From contig JAFEFW010000015.1 in NCBI GenBank assembly GCA_018240405.1, positions 1 to 33,410 on the forward strand: 33,410 nt of DNA, written 5' to 3'. Source of the stretch: Pseudomonadota bacterium (lineage in GTDB: Bacteria; Pseudomonadota; Alphaproteobacteria; Acetobacterales; Acetobacteraceae). Below the pieces are notes generated by a model. It saw only the letters and a program-made list of their open reading frames with translations, was not told the origin of the DNA and did not search any database. Position numbers and translations under genes: made by a program. Within the stretch, counting starts at the first letter, position 1; every line of letters starts with the position of its first letter. Shown here piece by piece: positions 8,995-16,694 of the stretch.

Positions 8995-10005
8995 TCAGCC
9001 CTCCAGCAGCACGTCGGTATAGAGTTCCGCTGGATCTGGCTCCGGGCTGCTCTGCGCGAAATCGGCAGCATCCTGCACGATGGCTTTGATCTCATCGTCC
9101 ACGGCCTTGAACGCCTTCTCCTCGACACCGAGACCTTCCAGCTTGTGACGCGCGCTCTCGATGCAATCGTGCTGCGTGCGCATCAACTGCACTTCCTCGC
9201 GCGTGCGATACTTCGCCGGGTCGGACATGGAATGGCCGCGATAGCGATACGTCTTCATTTCCAGCAGATACGGTCCGTTTCCCGCCCGGCAATGCGCAAC
9301 CGCCTGCTCACCGGCAGCCTTCACCGCCAGCACATCCATACCGTCCACCTGCATGCCCGGAATGCCCCACGGGGCGCCGTTCTGCGACAGGTCGCGACTG
9401 GCCGACGCACGCTCGACCGACGTGCCCATGCCGTACTTGTTGTTCTCAATGATAAAAATCGTCGGCAGCTTCATCAGCGCGGCAAGGTTGAAGCTTTCGA
9501 ACACCTGGCCCTGGTTCGACGCGCCCTCGCCAAAATACGTGAGCGACACACGATCATTACCGCGATATTTGTTGGCGAAGGCCAGCCCGTTGCCCAGGCT
9601 AACCTGCGCGCCGACGATGCCGTGGCCGCCAAAGAAATTCTTTTCGCGGCTGAACATATGCATGGAGCCGCCTTTGCCACGCGAGTAGCCGCCGGAGCGC
9701 CCGGTCAGCTCCGCCATCACGCCGCGCGCCTCCATGCCCGTTGCCAGCATGTGGCCGTGGTCGCGGTAGGAGGTAATGACCTGGTCGCCGTCGGCCAGCG
9801 CCATCTGCATGCCAACGACCACCGCCTCCTGGCCGATATACAAGTGGCAGAAGCCGCCGATCAGACCCATGCCGTATAACTGGCCCGCCTTCTCCTCGAA
9901 CCGGCGGATCAGCAGCATCGTCTTGTAGGCTTTGAACAGCGTCTCCCGGTCGATAGCAGGCTCCTTCGCCTTGCCCCGTTTCCGCGTCTCGGTTGCCAGT
10001 GCCAT
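8995..10005 (-). CDS. pdhA: Pyruvate dehydrogenase E1 component, alpha subunit
   Basis: A 336-residue thiamine-diphosphate subunit. The start MALATETRKRGKAKEP at 10005 was chosen because an AAGGGA-type ribosome-binding site lies about 8 bases upstream and the frame further upstream does not look like protein. E1 alpha features: YKTMLLIRRFEEKAGQLYGMG, CHLYIGQEAVVVGMQMAL, the phosphorylation-loop-type segment SYRDHGHMLATG, GGSMHMFS, and the cofactor motif FGEGASNQGQVFESFNLA through IENNKYGMGTS. In the cofactor motif the usual GDG is GEG (Glu160, codon GAG). A late YRYRGHSMSDPAKYR block is normal. It is the first gene of the PDH run, and its promoter must lie in the 382-bp gap upstream. Confidence 0.95.
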   Translation of the reverse strand: MALATETRKRGKAKEPAIDRETLFKAYKTMLLIRRFEEKAGQLYGMGLIGGFCHLYIGQEAVVVGMQMALADGDQVITSYRDHGHMLATGMEARGVMAELTGRSGGYSRGKGGSMHMFSREKNFFGGHGIVGAQVSLGNGLAFANKYRGNDRVSLTYFGEGASNQGQVFESFNLAALMKLPTIFIIENNKYGMGTSVERASASRDLSQNGAPWGIPGMQVDGMDVLAVKAAGEQAVAHCRAGNGPYLLEMKTYRYRGHSMSDPAKYRTREEVQLMRTQHDCIESARHKLEGLGVEEKAFKAVDDEIKAIVQDAADFAQSSPEPDPAELYTDVLLEG

Positions 10006-10182
10006 GGCGCCATCCCTTCGCATTCTTGCCGGTCGCCCCGACTTTCCTCCCCCGGAGCCATCGCCCGCTGCACGGCCGCGGCCGTGCCATTGGAGCGAAG
10101 CATGACCCGCTGTAGCCTGCAAGCCGGATGCCGGCAAGCGCGGCCGCATGAAAAATCATTATTGTGCAACGCGATAGACCGA

Positions 10183-10203
10183 GTTAACCAAATTATGGTT
10201 AAC
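10183..10203. promoter_or_regulatory. Perfect inverted repeat, candidate operator upstream of the PDH operon
   Basis: Arms GTTAACCA and TGGTTAAC are separated by AATTA, so the 8-bp arms are perfectly complementary. The right arm is itself part of a 10-bp palindrome, TGGTTAACCA (10197-10206). TTAACCA therefore also occurs twice on the plus strand, 15 bases apart. It lies about 180 bp upstream of pdhA and 185 bp upstream of the small gene, within AT-rich DNA. TTAACCAT resembles the half-site bound by CtrA in alphaproteobacteria, but the spacing is not the full TTAA-N7-TTAA. A dimeric repressor or activator is the simpler reading. Function is inference. Confidence 0.45.
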
Positions 10204-10376
10204 CATCTGGTGCACGGTCGTTCGCATCTGGCGATCCGGCCGCGCAAGGCCCCATCGCGTCGGCGTTGCGACATATTCTTGCGCGCTGGCGAGTGACTTT
10301 GCACTGAGATTACCCGCCGTCAGTCCACCCCGCTGCAACCCGCGAGAGCGCAAAGCGTTCCGCTATGGATTGTAAA

Positions 10377-10382
10377 AGGAGG
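10377..10382 (+). promoter_or_regulatory. Strong Shine-Dalgarno site of the 75-residue protein
   Basis: AGGAGG sits 5 bases before the ATG at 10388 and fixes the start of the small gene. It is a perfect consensus site, suggesting high translation and supporting that this short frame is real. Confidence 0.8.
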
Positions 10383-10387
10383 ATTGC

Positions 10388-10615
10388 ATGGCGACATCAC
10401 CATCCGGCCAGCAGGCCAACGAGGGCGAGGGCAACAAGACGGCCGCCCAGGAATACAACAAGGCGCAATCAGAGTTCGCCAAGAGCGGCAAGGTGCAGCA
10501 GGCGGCCGAGGATGCGGCCGTGGCCGTTGACGGGCCGGAAGGCGAGGAATTGCGGAAGGCTGAGGAGAAGGGCAAGCAGCACGCCCACGGCGAAGACCCT
10601 GCTCTGAAGCGTTAG
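10388..10615 (+). CDS. Small charged hypothetical protein (75 residues)
   Basis: A short, highly polar protein (MATSPSGQQANEGEGNKTAA at the start, HAHGEDPALKR at the end) with no signal peptide, membrane segment or cysteine. Residues 20-65 are rich in Ala, Glu, Lys and Gln and likely form one or two amphipathic helices (AAQEYNKAQSEFAKSGKVQQ). It has a consensus AGGAGG ribosome-binding site and is followed at once by a strong hairpin, so it is probably a single-gene transcript. The general look, an N-terminal Gln/Gly-rich stretch then NKAQSEF and AAEDA, recalls small conserved proteins of unknown function in proteobacteria, but no family could be named. The function is unknown; stress-related or nucleoid-associated roles would be guesses. 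Confidence 0.75.
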   Translation: MATSPSGQQANEGEGNKTAAQEYNKAQSEFAKSGKVQQAAEDAAVAVDGPEGEELRKAEEKGKQHAHGEDPALKR

Positions 10616-10620
10616 CCTGC

Positions 10621-10648
10621 ATCGGCGCGGCGGAACCGTCGCGCCGAT
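10621..10648 (+). terminator. Hairpin after the 75-residue protein gene, probable terminator
   Basis: Arms ATCGGCGCG and CGCGCCGAT (9 bp, perfect) close over a 10-base loop that has extra CGG/CCG complementarity. It starts 5 bases after the stop codon. There is no run of T after it (it is followed by CCGCACCTCTCT), so it would be a non-canonical terminator or an mRNA 3'-end stabiliser. Confidence 0.55.
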
Positions 10649-10808
10649 CCGCACCTCTCTGGGCAGTGGCCACGCCTTCAACAGCTTACCCGAACAGATG
10701 TGCGATCGCCTTGCCTCGGCAGCGCGGGGTGCTCTAGGTGGAGTTCAATTGCACCGGGCGGCCGACTCGACGGCTGCCGCCCATCCAGCCCGAGAGTAGC
10801 CGCACCGG

Positions 10809-12668
10809 ATGTTCGCCGACCTGACGCAGACCGATCCTGGCGAGGTGTTGCGGCGCGTCTTCGGCTTCCCCGGATTTCGTGGCCAGCAGGAACAGGTGGT
10901 GCGGCACGTCGCCGGCGGTGGTGATGCGTTGGTGCTGATGCCGACCGGCGGCGGTAAGAGCATCTGTTATCAGGTTCCAGCCCTCGTTCGACCAGGGACC
11001 GCTGTTATCGTCTCGCCGCTGATCGCATTGATGGACGATCAGGTGGCGGCAATGCGGCAGGTCGGCATCAACGCCGGTGCGTTGCATTCCGATCTCGATC
11101 CGGCTGAAGCATTCAGTGTCACGCGTGACCTGATCGAGGGACGGCTGGACCTGATTTACGTCTCTCCAGAGCGGCTTTTGAGCAATGGCACGGCAGAGCG
11201 GCTGTCGCGCCTCCACCTGGCGCTGGTGGCGATCGATGAGGCGCACTGCGTTTCACAATGGGGCCACGAGTTTCGACCCGAGTTCCGTGAGCTTGCCCGC
11301 CTGCCGGACATGTTTCCAGGCGTGCCGCGCGTGGCGCTGACGGCCACCGCCGATCCGCGAACACGTGCCGATATCCTGGCGGCGTTGCGGATGCAGGACG
11401 CAGCGGTGTTCGTATCCAGTTTCCGCCGGGCCAACCTGCGCCTGTCGGCGGAGCCGAAGATCAGCGAGACGGCACAATTGCTGGCATTCCTCGACGGGCA
11501 CCAGGGCGAGTGCGGCATCGTCTATTGCGGCAGCAGAGCAAAGACGGAACGTATGGCCGCAAGGCTGGTGGAGAAGGGGTACCCGGCGCAGGCTTTCCAT
11601 GCCGGGCTTGAACCGGAAACCAAGCGCGACGCCTTGATGCGGTTTCGCTCGGGCGAACCGATGGTTGTGGTTGCAACCATCGCCTTCGGCATGGGTATCG
11701 ACCGTCCGGATGTTCGATTTGTTGCGCATCTGGATATGCCTGACAGCCCCGAGGCGTATTACCAGCAGATCGGCCGAGCGGGGCGCGATGGCGAGCCTTC
11801 GGACACTTTGCTGCTGTTCGGCGGTCAGGATGTTGCCCAGGCTCGGCATTGGCTTGCGCAGTCTGCGGCGCCAGAGGAGCGCAAACGGGTGATGCGCACC
11901 AAGCTGGAGGAGATGATCGCGCTGACCGAGGCGGTGACCTGTCGGACGCAGTCATTGCTGACGTGTTTTGGCGAGACGCTGCACGAACCCTGCGGGAATT
12001 GTGACAACTGCGCCTATCCGCCGGTGACGGCCGATGCCACGACCGAGGCGCAGATGGCGCTGTCTGCCGTGTACCGGACCGACCAGATCTTCGGCGCGCT
12101 GCATATCATTTCGGTTTTGCGTGGTGAGCGGACCCAGGCGGTGCTGCGGCACAGTCACGACCGCTTGCGCGTGTTCGGGATCGGCGTCGCGCATGGCGTT
12201 GCCTACTGGCGCGGGATGATCCGGCAACTGATCGCGATGCATGCGCTCGACGTCGATACCGAGGGTCATGGCGGCTTGTTCCTGGTGGAGGATGTCGCGC
12301 GGCCTATCCTGCGGGGGGAGCGCAAGGTGATCGTGCGGCAGGAGGGCTCGCGCGGTGCGGTTGTATCGCGACCTGCGCGCGCCAAAGGGGCGGCACCTGC
12401 TCCGGTTGCAGCGGCCGCCGGTCCGGTCGATCCGGGCCTGTACGAGGCGTTGCGGCTCTGGCGTCTGGCCGAGGCGAAAGGGCAGGGGATTCCGCCCTAT
12501 GTGATCTTCCATGATTCGGTGCTGCGGGACATTGCGGCACTGCGTCCGGCGACGCTGGATGAGCTTGGCCAGATCAAGGGAGTCGGGGCATCGAAGCTCG
12601 ACCGTTATGGCGCGCGGGTGCTGGGCGTGCTGACGACACACCTGCCAGGGGCGGCGGACGTGGGGTAG
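10809..12668 (+). CDS. recQ: ATP-dependent DNA helicase RecQ
   Basis: A 619-residue superfamily 2 helicase acting 3' to 5' in recombination and fork repair. Domains in order: the first RecA-like domain with motif 0 ([14 protein letters not shown]), Walker A (MPTGGGKS, residues 44-51), [15 protein letters not shown] box (143-146), and the RecQ aromatic-rich loop ([13 protein letters not shown]); the second RecA-like domain with [31 protein letters not shown] and [11 protein letters not shown]; a zinc-binding subdomain with Cys378, Cys386, Cys395, Cys398 and Cys401; a winged-helix region (about 410-500); a low-complexity Ala/Pro linker; and a C-terminal HRDC domain ([20 protein letters not shown] through [11 protein letters not shown]). 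Length is normal for bacterial RecQ. The ATG at 10809 gives the best alignment to the family N-terminus. Probably a single-gene unit. Confidence 0.96.
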   Translation: MFADLTQTDPGEVLRRVFGFPGFRGQQEQVVRHVAGGGDALVLMPTGGGKSICYQVPALVRPGTAVIVSPLIALMDDQVAAMRQVGINAGALHSDLDPAEAFSVTRDLIEGRLDLIYVSPERLLSNGTAERLSRLHLALVAIDEAHCVSQWGHEFRPEFRELARLPDMFPGVPRVALTATADPRTRADILAALRMQDAAVFVSSFRRANLRLSAEPKISETAQLLAFLDGHQGECGIVYCGSRAKTERMAARLVEKGYPAQAFHAGLEPETKRDALMRFRSGEPMVVVATIAFGMGIDRPDVRFVAHLDMPDSPEAYYQQIGRAGRDGEPSDTLLLFGGQDVAQARHWLAQSAAPEERKRVMRTKLEEMIALTEAVTCRTQSLLTCFGETLHEPCGNCDNCAYPPVTADATTEAQMALSAVYRTDQIFGALHIISVLRGERTQAVLRHSHDRLRVFGIGVAHGVAYWRGMIRQLIAMHALDVDTEGHGGLFLVEDVARPILRGERKVIVRQEGSRGAVVSRPARAKGAAPAPVAAAAGPVDPGLYEALRLWRLAEAKGQGIPPYVIFHDSVLRDIAALRPATLDELGQIKGVGASKLDRYGARVLGVLTTHLPGAADVG

Positions 12669-12836
12669 GTTGCGGCAGCCGCGCCTGCACCGTTGCCCGG
12701 ACAAGCGGAAGGGCCACTAACGCGCGGCCTGGCGCCCGCGCCCTTTGGCCGTGACCCGGACAAACCGCACGGTGCCCAAGCAGGATAGGGTGTTGGCTGT
12801 CGTTACCTCTTCACGGCCGGTGGGGAAGGCCCGAGC

Positions 12837-12859
12837 TTGACAGCATGGCAAGCTGTCAA
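12837..12859. repeat. Short inverted repeat between recQ and the LLM oxidoreductase
   Basis: Arms TTGACAGC and GCTGTCAA (8 bp, perfect) with a 7-base loop. It lies 169 bp after recQ and 66 bp past the stop of the minus-strand LLM gene, so it could serve as a weak terminator for either, or as a protein-binding palindrome. No T-run on either side. Confidence 0.4.
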
Positions 12860-12924
12860 CTTGACGTCGATGCCGGCAGGCCGAACCATTCCGCAGAGGA
12901 ATGGCCGACCGTCCGCGGCGATCG

Positions 12925-14166
12925 TTACTCTGCGGCTACCTTCCGCACCGGAATGTCCGTCGAGTAGCGCAGGTGCACCGGCGCATTCGCCTCCCACGGG
13001 TCCTTCAGGCCCAGGCTGGCGCCGTAGTCCTTGATTGCCGGCATCACTTCGCCGCACAGTAGCTGGATGCAGCGGCGGCGGTCTTCGCGGCTGACGGAGC
13101 CATCGTTCGCCCAGATACCCATGATGCCGGGACGGGTCTCGCGCACCAGGTATTTCAGCTTTTCGATCACCTGGGACGGCGTGCCGGCGACGATCATGGT
13201 GTCGGCGACCTGCTGTTCGAAAGTGGGATTGCCGCGCGGGTTGATGGCCCGGCCGACGGCGAATTCGACAAAGCCGCGACGCCCGGACGGCGAGAAATAG
13301 CCGGCCGGATTGGCCCAGACCGGGTTGGCGAGGCCGGTGAATTCGCCCTGCATCCACATGAACTGCCGGGCGTTCTGCAGGGCTTTTTCCTCGGTGTCCT
13401 GTACGTGCACGCGGATCAGGTAGCCGAAGTTTTCCGGCCCGGCGGTGTAGCCGGCGTCCTTGGCGGCGGCGTCATACGTGGCGTGGATCTGCTTCGTCGC
13501 CTCGATCGAGGTGTTCAGCGCGATGTAGGGATAGCGCTGCTGGGCGGTCCAGATCACCGTTTCCTTCGACAGCACGCCAGGAATCCAGACCCGTGGATAG
13601 GGCTTCTGCAGCGGCGTCGCCCACGGGTTCACCGTGCGCTGCTGGTAGTGCGTGCCCTCCCAGCGGAACGGTCCGGGTTCAGTCCAGATTTTCTGGATCA
13701 GGTCATGCGCCTCAATGAAGCGCTCCCGGTTGTAGGCCGGGTTGACGCCGTTCGCCAATTGCTCCTGCCCGCCGCCGCGGACAAAACCGGAAACGACACG
13801 GCCCTTGGAGATCATGTCGATCATGGCGATTTCTTCCGCCAACTGAACGGGATTTTCCGTCAGCGGCAGCGGATTCCCAAGGAACACGATCTTCACCCGC
13901 TTGGTGGCCGCCGCGAGGATTGCCCCAAACATGTTGGTGCGGGCCTGCATGCAGAAGGGCGCATTGTGGTGCTCATTCAGCATGATGCCGTCGGCGCCGC
14001 ATTCCTCGGCCAGGACGTACTCTTCCAGGTATTCGTTGTAGAGCCGGCTGCCCTCGGCCGGGTCGAAATACTTGTTGGAGAAGTTCAGCGCCGTCGCACC
14101 GAAGTCCAGCCCGGCCTTGGCGTCATACGTGGCCATTGGCTGTTCGGTGAAGTACATCATATGCAT
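12925..14166 (-). CDS. LLM-class flavin-dependent oxidoreductase (luciferase-like monooxygenase)
   Basis: A 413-residue TIM-barrel flavoprotein. Seen: an N-terminal EEYVLAEECGADGIMLNEHH segment typical of the family, VFLGNPLPLTENPVQLAEEIAMIDMISKGRVVSGFVRGG (the conserved core strand and helix, about residues 95-133), and RFIEAHDLIQKIW. The C-terminal region, DTMIVAGTPSQVIEKLKYLV, is the GxPxxVxxkl motif of this class. Members use reduced flavin and oxygen, or F420, to monooxygenate small organics; the substrate is unknown. The start at 14166 is set by an AGGAGG site 7 bases upstream. It is the second gene after the alpha/beta-hydrolase-fold gene (27-bp gap), and the two are likely one operon acting on the same compound. 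No flavin reductase gene is nearby, so reduced flavin must come from elsewhere. Confidence 0.9.
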   Translation of the reverse strand: MHMMYFTEQPMATYDAKAGLDFGATALNFSNKYFDPAEGSRLYNEYLEEYVLAEECGADGIMLNEHHNAPFCMQARTNMFGAILAAATKRVKIVFLGNPLPLTENPVQLAEEIAMIDMISKGRVVSGFVRGGGQEQLANGVNPAYNRERFIEAHDLIQKIWTEPGPFRWEGTHYQQRTVNPWATPLQKPYPRVWIPGVLSKETVIWTAQQRYPYIALNTSIEATKQIHATYDAAAKDAGYTAGPENFGYLIRVHVQDTEEKALQNARQFMWMQGEFTGLANPVWANPAGYFSPSGRRGFVEFAVGRAINPRGNPTFEQQVADTMIVAGTPSQVIEKLKYLVRETRPGIMGIWANDGSVSREDRRRCIQLLCGEVMPAIKDYGASLGLKDPWEANAPVHLRYSTDIPVRKVAAE

Positions 14167-14173
14167 GGCGAAA

Positions 14174-14179
14174 CCTCCT
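14174..14179 (-). promoter_or_regulatory. Shine-Dalgarno site that fixes the LLM gene start
   Basis: AGGAGG on the minus strand, 7 bases before the ATG at 14166. It lies in the 27-bp gap between the hydrolase-fold gene and the LLM gene, showing independent ribosome entry at the second gene. Confidence 0.75.
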
Positions 14180-14193
14180 GCTGATGTGTTTGC

Positions 14194-14970
14194 TTAGTTG
14201 CTGATGAAGTTCGTCACCAGGCTGGCAACGACTTCGGGCTTTTCCATCTCGGCGAAATGACCGCATTCTGGAACGACCGTCAGCTTCGCGTCGCGGAGAG
14301 CCTTCTCATAGACATGTGCCGCGCTGATCGGCACGTGCTTGTCGTCATCGCCCCAGATCACCAATGCCGGCGAGCGGATGCCACCCAGCAGATGCGGCAG
14401 GGTCTGGCTGTACATGTAAGGCTTCCACGCCACGCGGAAGCTCATTTCGCGCGCGATGTCCCACGCTTCCAACTGGTCTGTGGTTACCTGGCCATAGACC
14501 TGGGTGAACGCGGCTTCCGAGTGGAAGCCCGACTGCGGATACACCAGATACGATACGATCGCCTGATCCATGATGTCGCCTTCCGGCGGCTTGATGCCCA
14601 TCGCCCCGACCAGAACCAGCCGCTTGTAGGCCGCCGGGGATTGGCTGGCCATCTCAGCGGCGATCCAGCCACCGAAGCCAAGTCCCACCAATGAGACGTT
14701 GCTGGCGCCCAGGTCGGTCAGCAGCCAGCTGTAGATGGCGGCGATATCGCGCGGGTGACGCAGCCAGCCCGGACGTTCCGACTTGCCCCAGCCCGGGTGG
14801 TGCGGGATCACCACGTCGAATTTCTGCGCCAGTGCATCGTAGAAGGGCAGACTGTCCGGGGTACCGATATCATGGTGCAGGATCAGCACCGTCGGGCCGT
14901 TGCCCGCGCGCGAAAAGTGCAGTTTGCATCCGGCAATTTCTTTGACCGAATCCGTCCAGGTGACAGCCAT
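14194..14970 (-). CDS. Alpha/beta-hydrolase-fold protein with glycine in place of the catalytic serine
   Basis: A 258-residue protein starting MAVTWTDSVKEIAGCKLHFS (ATG at 14970, GAGGGAA about 10 bases upstream). The fold is clear: an oxyanion-side strand LILHHDIGTPDS, VVIPHHPGWGKSERPGWL, the nucleophile elbow NVSLVGLGFGGWIAAEMA, the acid region LVIWGDDDKHVPISAAHVYEKAL and the base PECGHFAEMEKPEVV. At the elbow the usual G-x-S-x-G reads G-L-G-F-G, so the nucleophile position is Gly (codon GGC). The Asp and His of the triad are retained. It may therefore be a non-hydrolytic member, for example a lyase- or dioxygenase-like protein or a binding partner; this is inference. It precedes the LLM monooxygenase in what looks like a two-gene operon. 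Confidence 0.85.
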   Translation of the reverse strand: MAVTWTDSVKEIAGCKLHFSRAGNGPTVLILHHDIGTPDSLPFYDALAQKFDVVIPHHPGWGKSERPGWLRHPRDIAAIYSWLLTDLGASNVSLVGLGFGGWIAAEMASQSPAAYKRLVLVGAMGIKPPEGDIMDQAIVSYLVYPQSGFHSEAAFTQVYGQVTTDQLEAWDIAREMSFRVAWKPYMYSQTLPHLLGGIRSPALVIWGDDDKHVPISAAHVYEKALRDAKLTVVPECGHFAEMEKPEVVASLVTNFISN

Positions 14971-15407
14971 GCGCCAGTTCCCTCTCTCGATGTTTATTGT
15001 GATGGGCGAGAGGATACCCACGGGTAACCGCCTTTGTCCAATTTGCGGCCGGGCCGAGCGCGGTCATGAGGCAACGATGACGTATCGGGTGGCCAACTCT
15101 TAGCATCTGCTGCGCTGCTGCGCTGCATTAGCTGCAGTACACCAGATCATGCTTAACTATTATTGGGATATTTTATCTTTATTGCGATATTGCACAAAAT
15201 AGCTGGCCGCATCCACGGAGGGCATAAGGATGTACGTCAATACATATGATGATACAGGCCGGGCTGCGACGTCGCAACGCGGGAGCGACTCTTGATTTCC
15301 CACTCAGGTTCTAATGGCTCCGCTGGCAGCCCGCTCTGGTTGCCGGGATTGCATGGCCGTGCGGTTGGAACAATTGAACGCTTTGCCGCCTCGGCTAGGC
15401 TGTGTTC
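14971..15407. other. Divergent intergenic region with an AT-rich island
   Basis: 437 bases without a convincing gene, separating the leftward hydrolase/LLM unit from a rightward small gene. At 15105-15140 there is a CTGCTGCG tandem-like stretch, and at 15150-15200 an AT-rich island, unlike the GC-rich surroundings, holding a 13-bp direct repeat (listed separately). This is the likely promoter zone of the hydrolase/LLM unit, though it lies about 180 bp upstream of that start. Confidence 0.55.
15160..15191. repeat. Direct repeat pair TTATTG(G/C)GATATT, candidate operator
   Basis: TTATTGGGATATT (15160-15172) and TTATTGCGATATT (15179-15191) differ at one base and are spaced 19 bases start to start. 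The second copy runs into TGCACAA, forming an interrupted palindrome TGC-GATATT-GCA. Such spaced repeats in an AT-rich gap often bind regulators; the protein is unknown. Confidence 0.5.
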
Positions 15408-15743
15408 ATGACTGACCCAGCCACCGACCCGCCGGAAATTGAAGAGCTTGAGCGCACGGCTGCATGGCGCCTCCGCCTGGTCGACGCCAATCCGGGCGAT
15501 CGGTGCAGCCAGCAGGCGGCGGATCTGCTGCAACGGCTCGCGGATGATCTGCGGCGCCCCGACCTGGCGCCGCTATGGACTGAACTGCGGTCGGTCTGCA
15601 ATTGGCTGGGCGAGTCCGACGCCATTTCCGACTATGCAGAGTTTGCCGCCGAATACCGCGCCCGCATCGGCGTCGCCGACCATCCGCAGGATGGCGCCGC
15701 CTATCTGCGCGGACTGATCGGCATCGCCCAAAGCCTGATTTAG
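15408..15743 (+). CDS. Small conserved-looking hypothetical protein (111 residues)
   Basis: An acidic soluble protein (MTDPATDPPEIEELERTAAW at the start) with no signal peptide. It has two helical blocks (CSQQAADLLQRLADDLRR, and ISDYAEFAAEYRARIGV) and a C-terminal YLRGLIGIAQSLI helix. Several Trp residues suggest a folded helical domain. The ATG at 15408 was chosen; an in-frame GTG two codons earlier (15402) is possible. Codon use has the high GC third positions of its neighbours, supporting a real gene. It stands alone, about 100 bp before uppP on the same strand. No function can be assigned. Confidence 0.72.
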   Translation: MTDPATDPPEIEELERTAAWRLRLVDANPGDRCSQQAADLLQRLADDLRRPDLAPLWTELRSVCNWLGESDAISDYAEFAAEYRARIGVADHPQDGAAYLRGLIGIAQSLI

Positions 15744-15845
15744 CAGCACTTTATCAAGGAATGATGAACCACCCGGCGCGCCAGCAGTGCTGCCGCGCGG
15801 TGAAATCCTCTATGGTCGCGCCGTGAATCGTGCCGGAGCCTGACA

Positions 15846-16679
15846 TTGGATAGTCTGCAAGCCATTCTCATCGCCATATTGCAGGGCGCAACCGAGCTGT
15901 TTCCCGTCAGTAGCCTGGGTCACGCGGTCGTCCTGCCGGCACTGCTGCATTCGAATATCAACCAGCGGTCGCATGAGTTCCTGCCGTTCCTGGTCATGCT
16001 GCACACCGGCACTGCCACAGCGCTGCTCGCCTATTTCTGGCGCGACTGGTGGATGCTGGGCACTGGCGTCGTGGGCCTCGGCGGTACGCACCAGGTAAAG
16101 GAAAGCCGGCGCGTCTTACTGCTGATTGTCATTGCCACCATTCCGGCGGTCATCCTCGGCTTCCTGCTGGAGAAGTTCTTCCGCAACCTGTTCGGGTCAC
16201 CGATGATCGCGGCCGGGATGCTGGTTCTGAACGGCCTTATGCTACTGATCGGTGAGCGGCTGCGGGCGCGAGGCCATCGTGACCTGTCCAGCCTGCGCCC
16301 GATGGATGCGCTGGTGATCGGTTGCTGGCAGTGCGGTGCCCTGATCCCCGGCATTTCGCGCTCCGGCGCCACGATCGTTGGCGGGTTGCTGCGCGGGATC
16401 AATCACGAAGGTGCAGCGCATTTCTCCTTCCTGATCGCCACGCCGATCATCATCGGCGCGACGGTACTGGAGGTGCCCAAGCTGCTGCATGAGACGGTGC
16501 CAAAGGGCGTGCTGACCACCTCAGCCATCGCGGCGGTTGTGGCCGGGGTGACCGCGTGGCTCAGCACCTGGTTCCTGATGCGGTATTTCCGGCACAATGA
16601 CCTCACAGCGCTGAACCCATTTGCCTACTACTGCATTGTGTTTGGCCTCGGCAGCCTGGGCTGCCTGTACTTTATATAG
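15846..16679 (+). CDS. uppP: Undecaprenyl-diphosphatase (UppP/BacA family)
   Basis: A 277-residue polytopic membrane protein that dephosphorylates undecaprenyl diphosphate to recycle the lipid carrier of cell-wall and surface polysaccharide synthesis. The family motifs are present: the (E/Q)xxxE block QGATELFPVSSLGH (Gln13, Glu17, His26) and PGISRSGAT (residues 168-176). The first position is Gln rather than Glu, which the family permits. Eight or so hydrophobic segments are visible. The start is a TTG at 15846, chosen because GGAG sits 7 bases upstream and the protein begins exactly where the family begins; no in-frame ATG is near. A lone permease gene follows 15 bp downstream. Over-expression of this family gives bacitracin resistance. 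Confidence 0.9.
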   Translation: MDSLQAILIAILQGATELFPVSSLGHAVVLPALLHSNINQRSHEFLPFLVMLHTGTATALLAYFWRDWWMLGTGVVGLGGTHQVKESRRVLLLIVIATIPAVILGFLLEKFFRNLFGSPMIAAGMLVLNGLMLLIGERLRARGHRDLSSLRPMDALVIGCWQCGALIPGISRSGATIVGGLLRGINHEGAAHFSFLIATPIIIGATVLEVPKLLHETVPKGVLTTSAIAAVVAGVTAWLSTWFLMRYFRHNDLTALNPFAYYCIVFGLGSLGCLYFI

Positions 16680-16694
16680 AGGCGAGGCCGTCGG

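Larger units (their letters stand above)
10006..10387. other. Divergent intergenic region between pdhA and a small gene
   Basis: 382 bases with no convincing gene. It must hold the promoter of the PDH operon (leftward) and that of the 75-residue protein (rightward). The central part (about 10148-10210) is locally AT-rich and contains a strong inverted repeat, listed separately. No tRNA, riboswitch-like fold or clear sigma-70 -35/-10 pair could be assigned by eye. Confidence 0.6.

Noticed and set aside
10183-10206. Full CtrA site (TTAA-N7-TTAA) in the pdhA upstream region
   Set aside because: The two TTAA elements are 11 bases apart, not 7; only a half-site resemblance remains, so it is reported only as an inverted repeat.
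15402-15407. GTG start two codons upstream for the 111-residue protein
   Set aside because: The ATG at 15408 is preferred as the commoner start codon; the choice changes only two residues.
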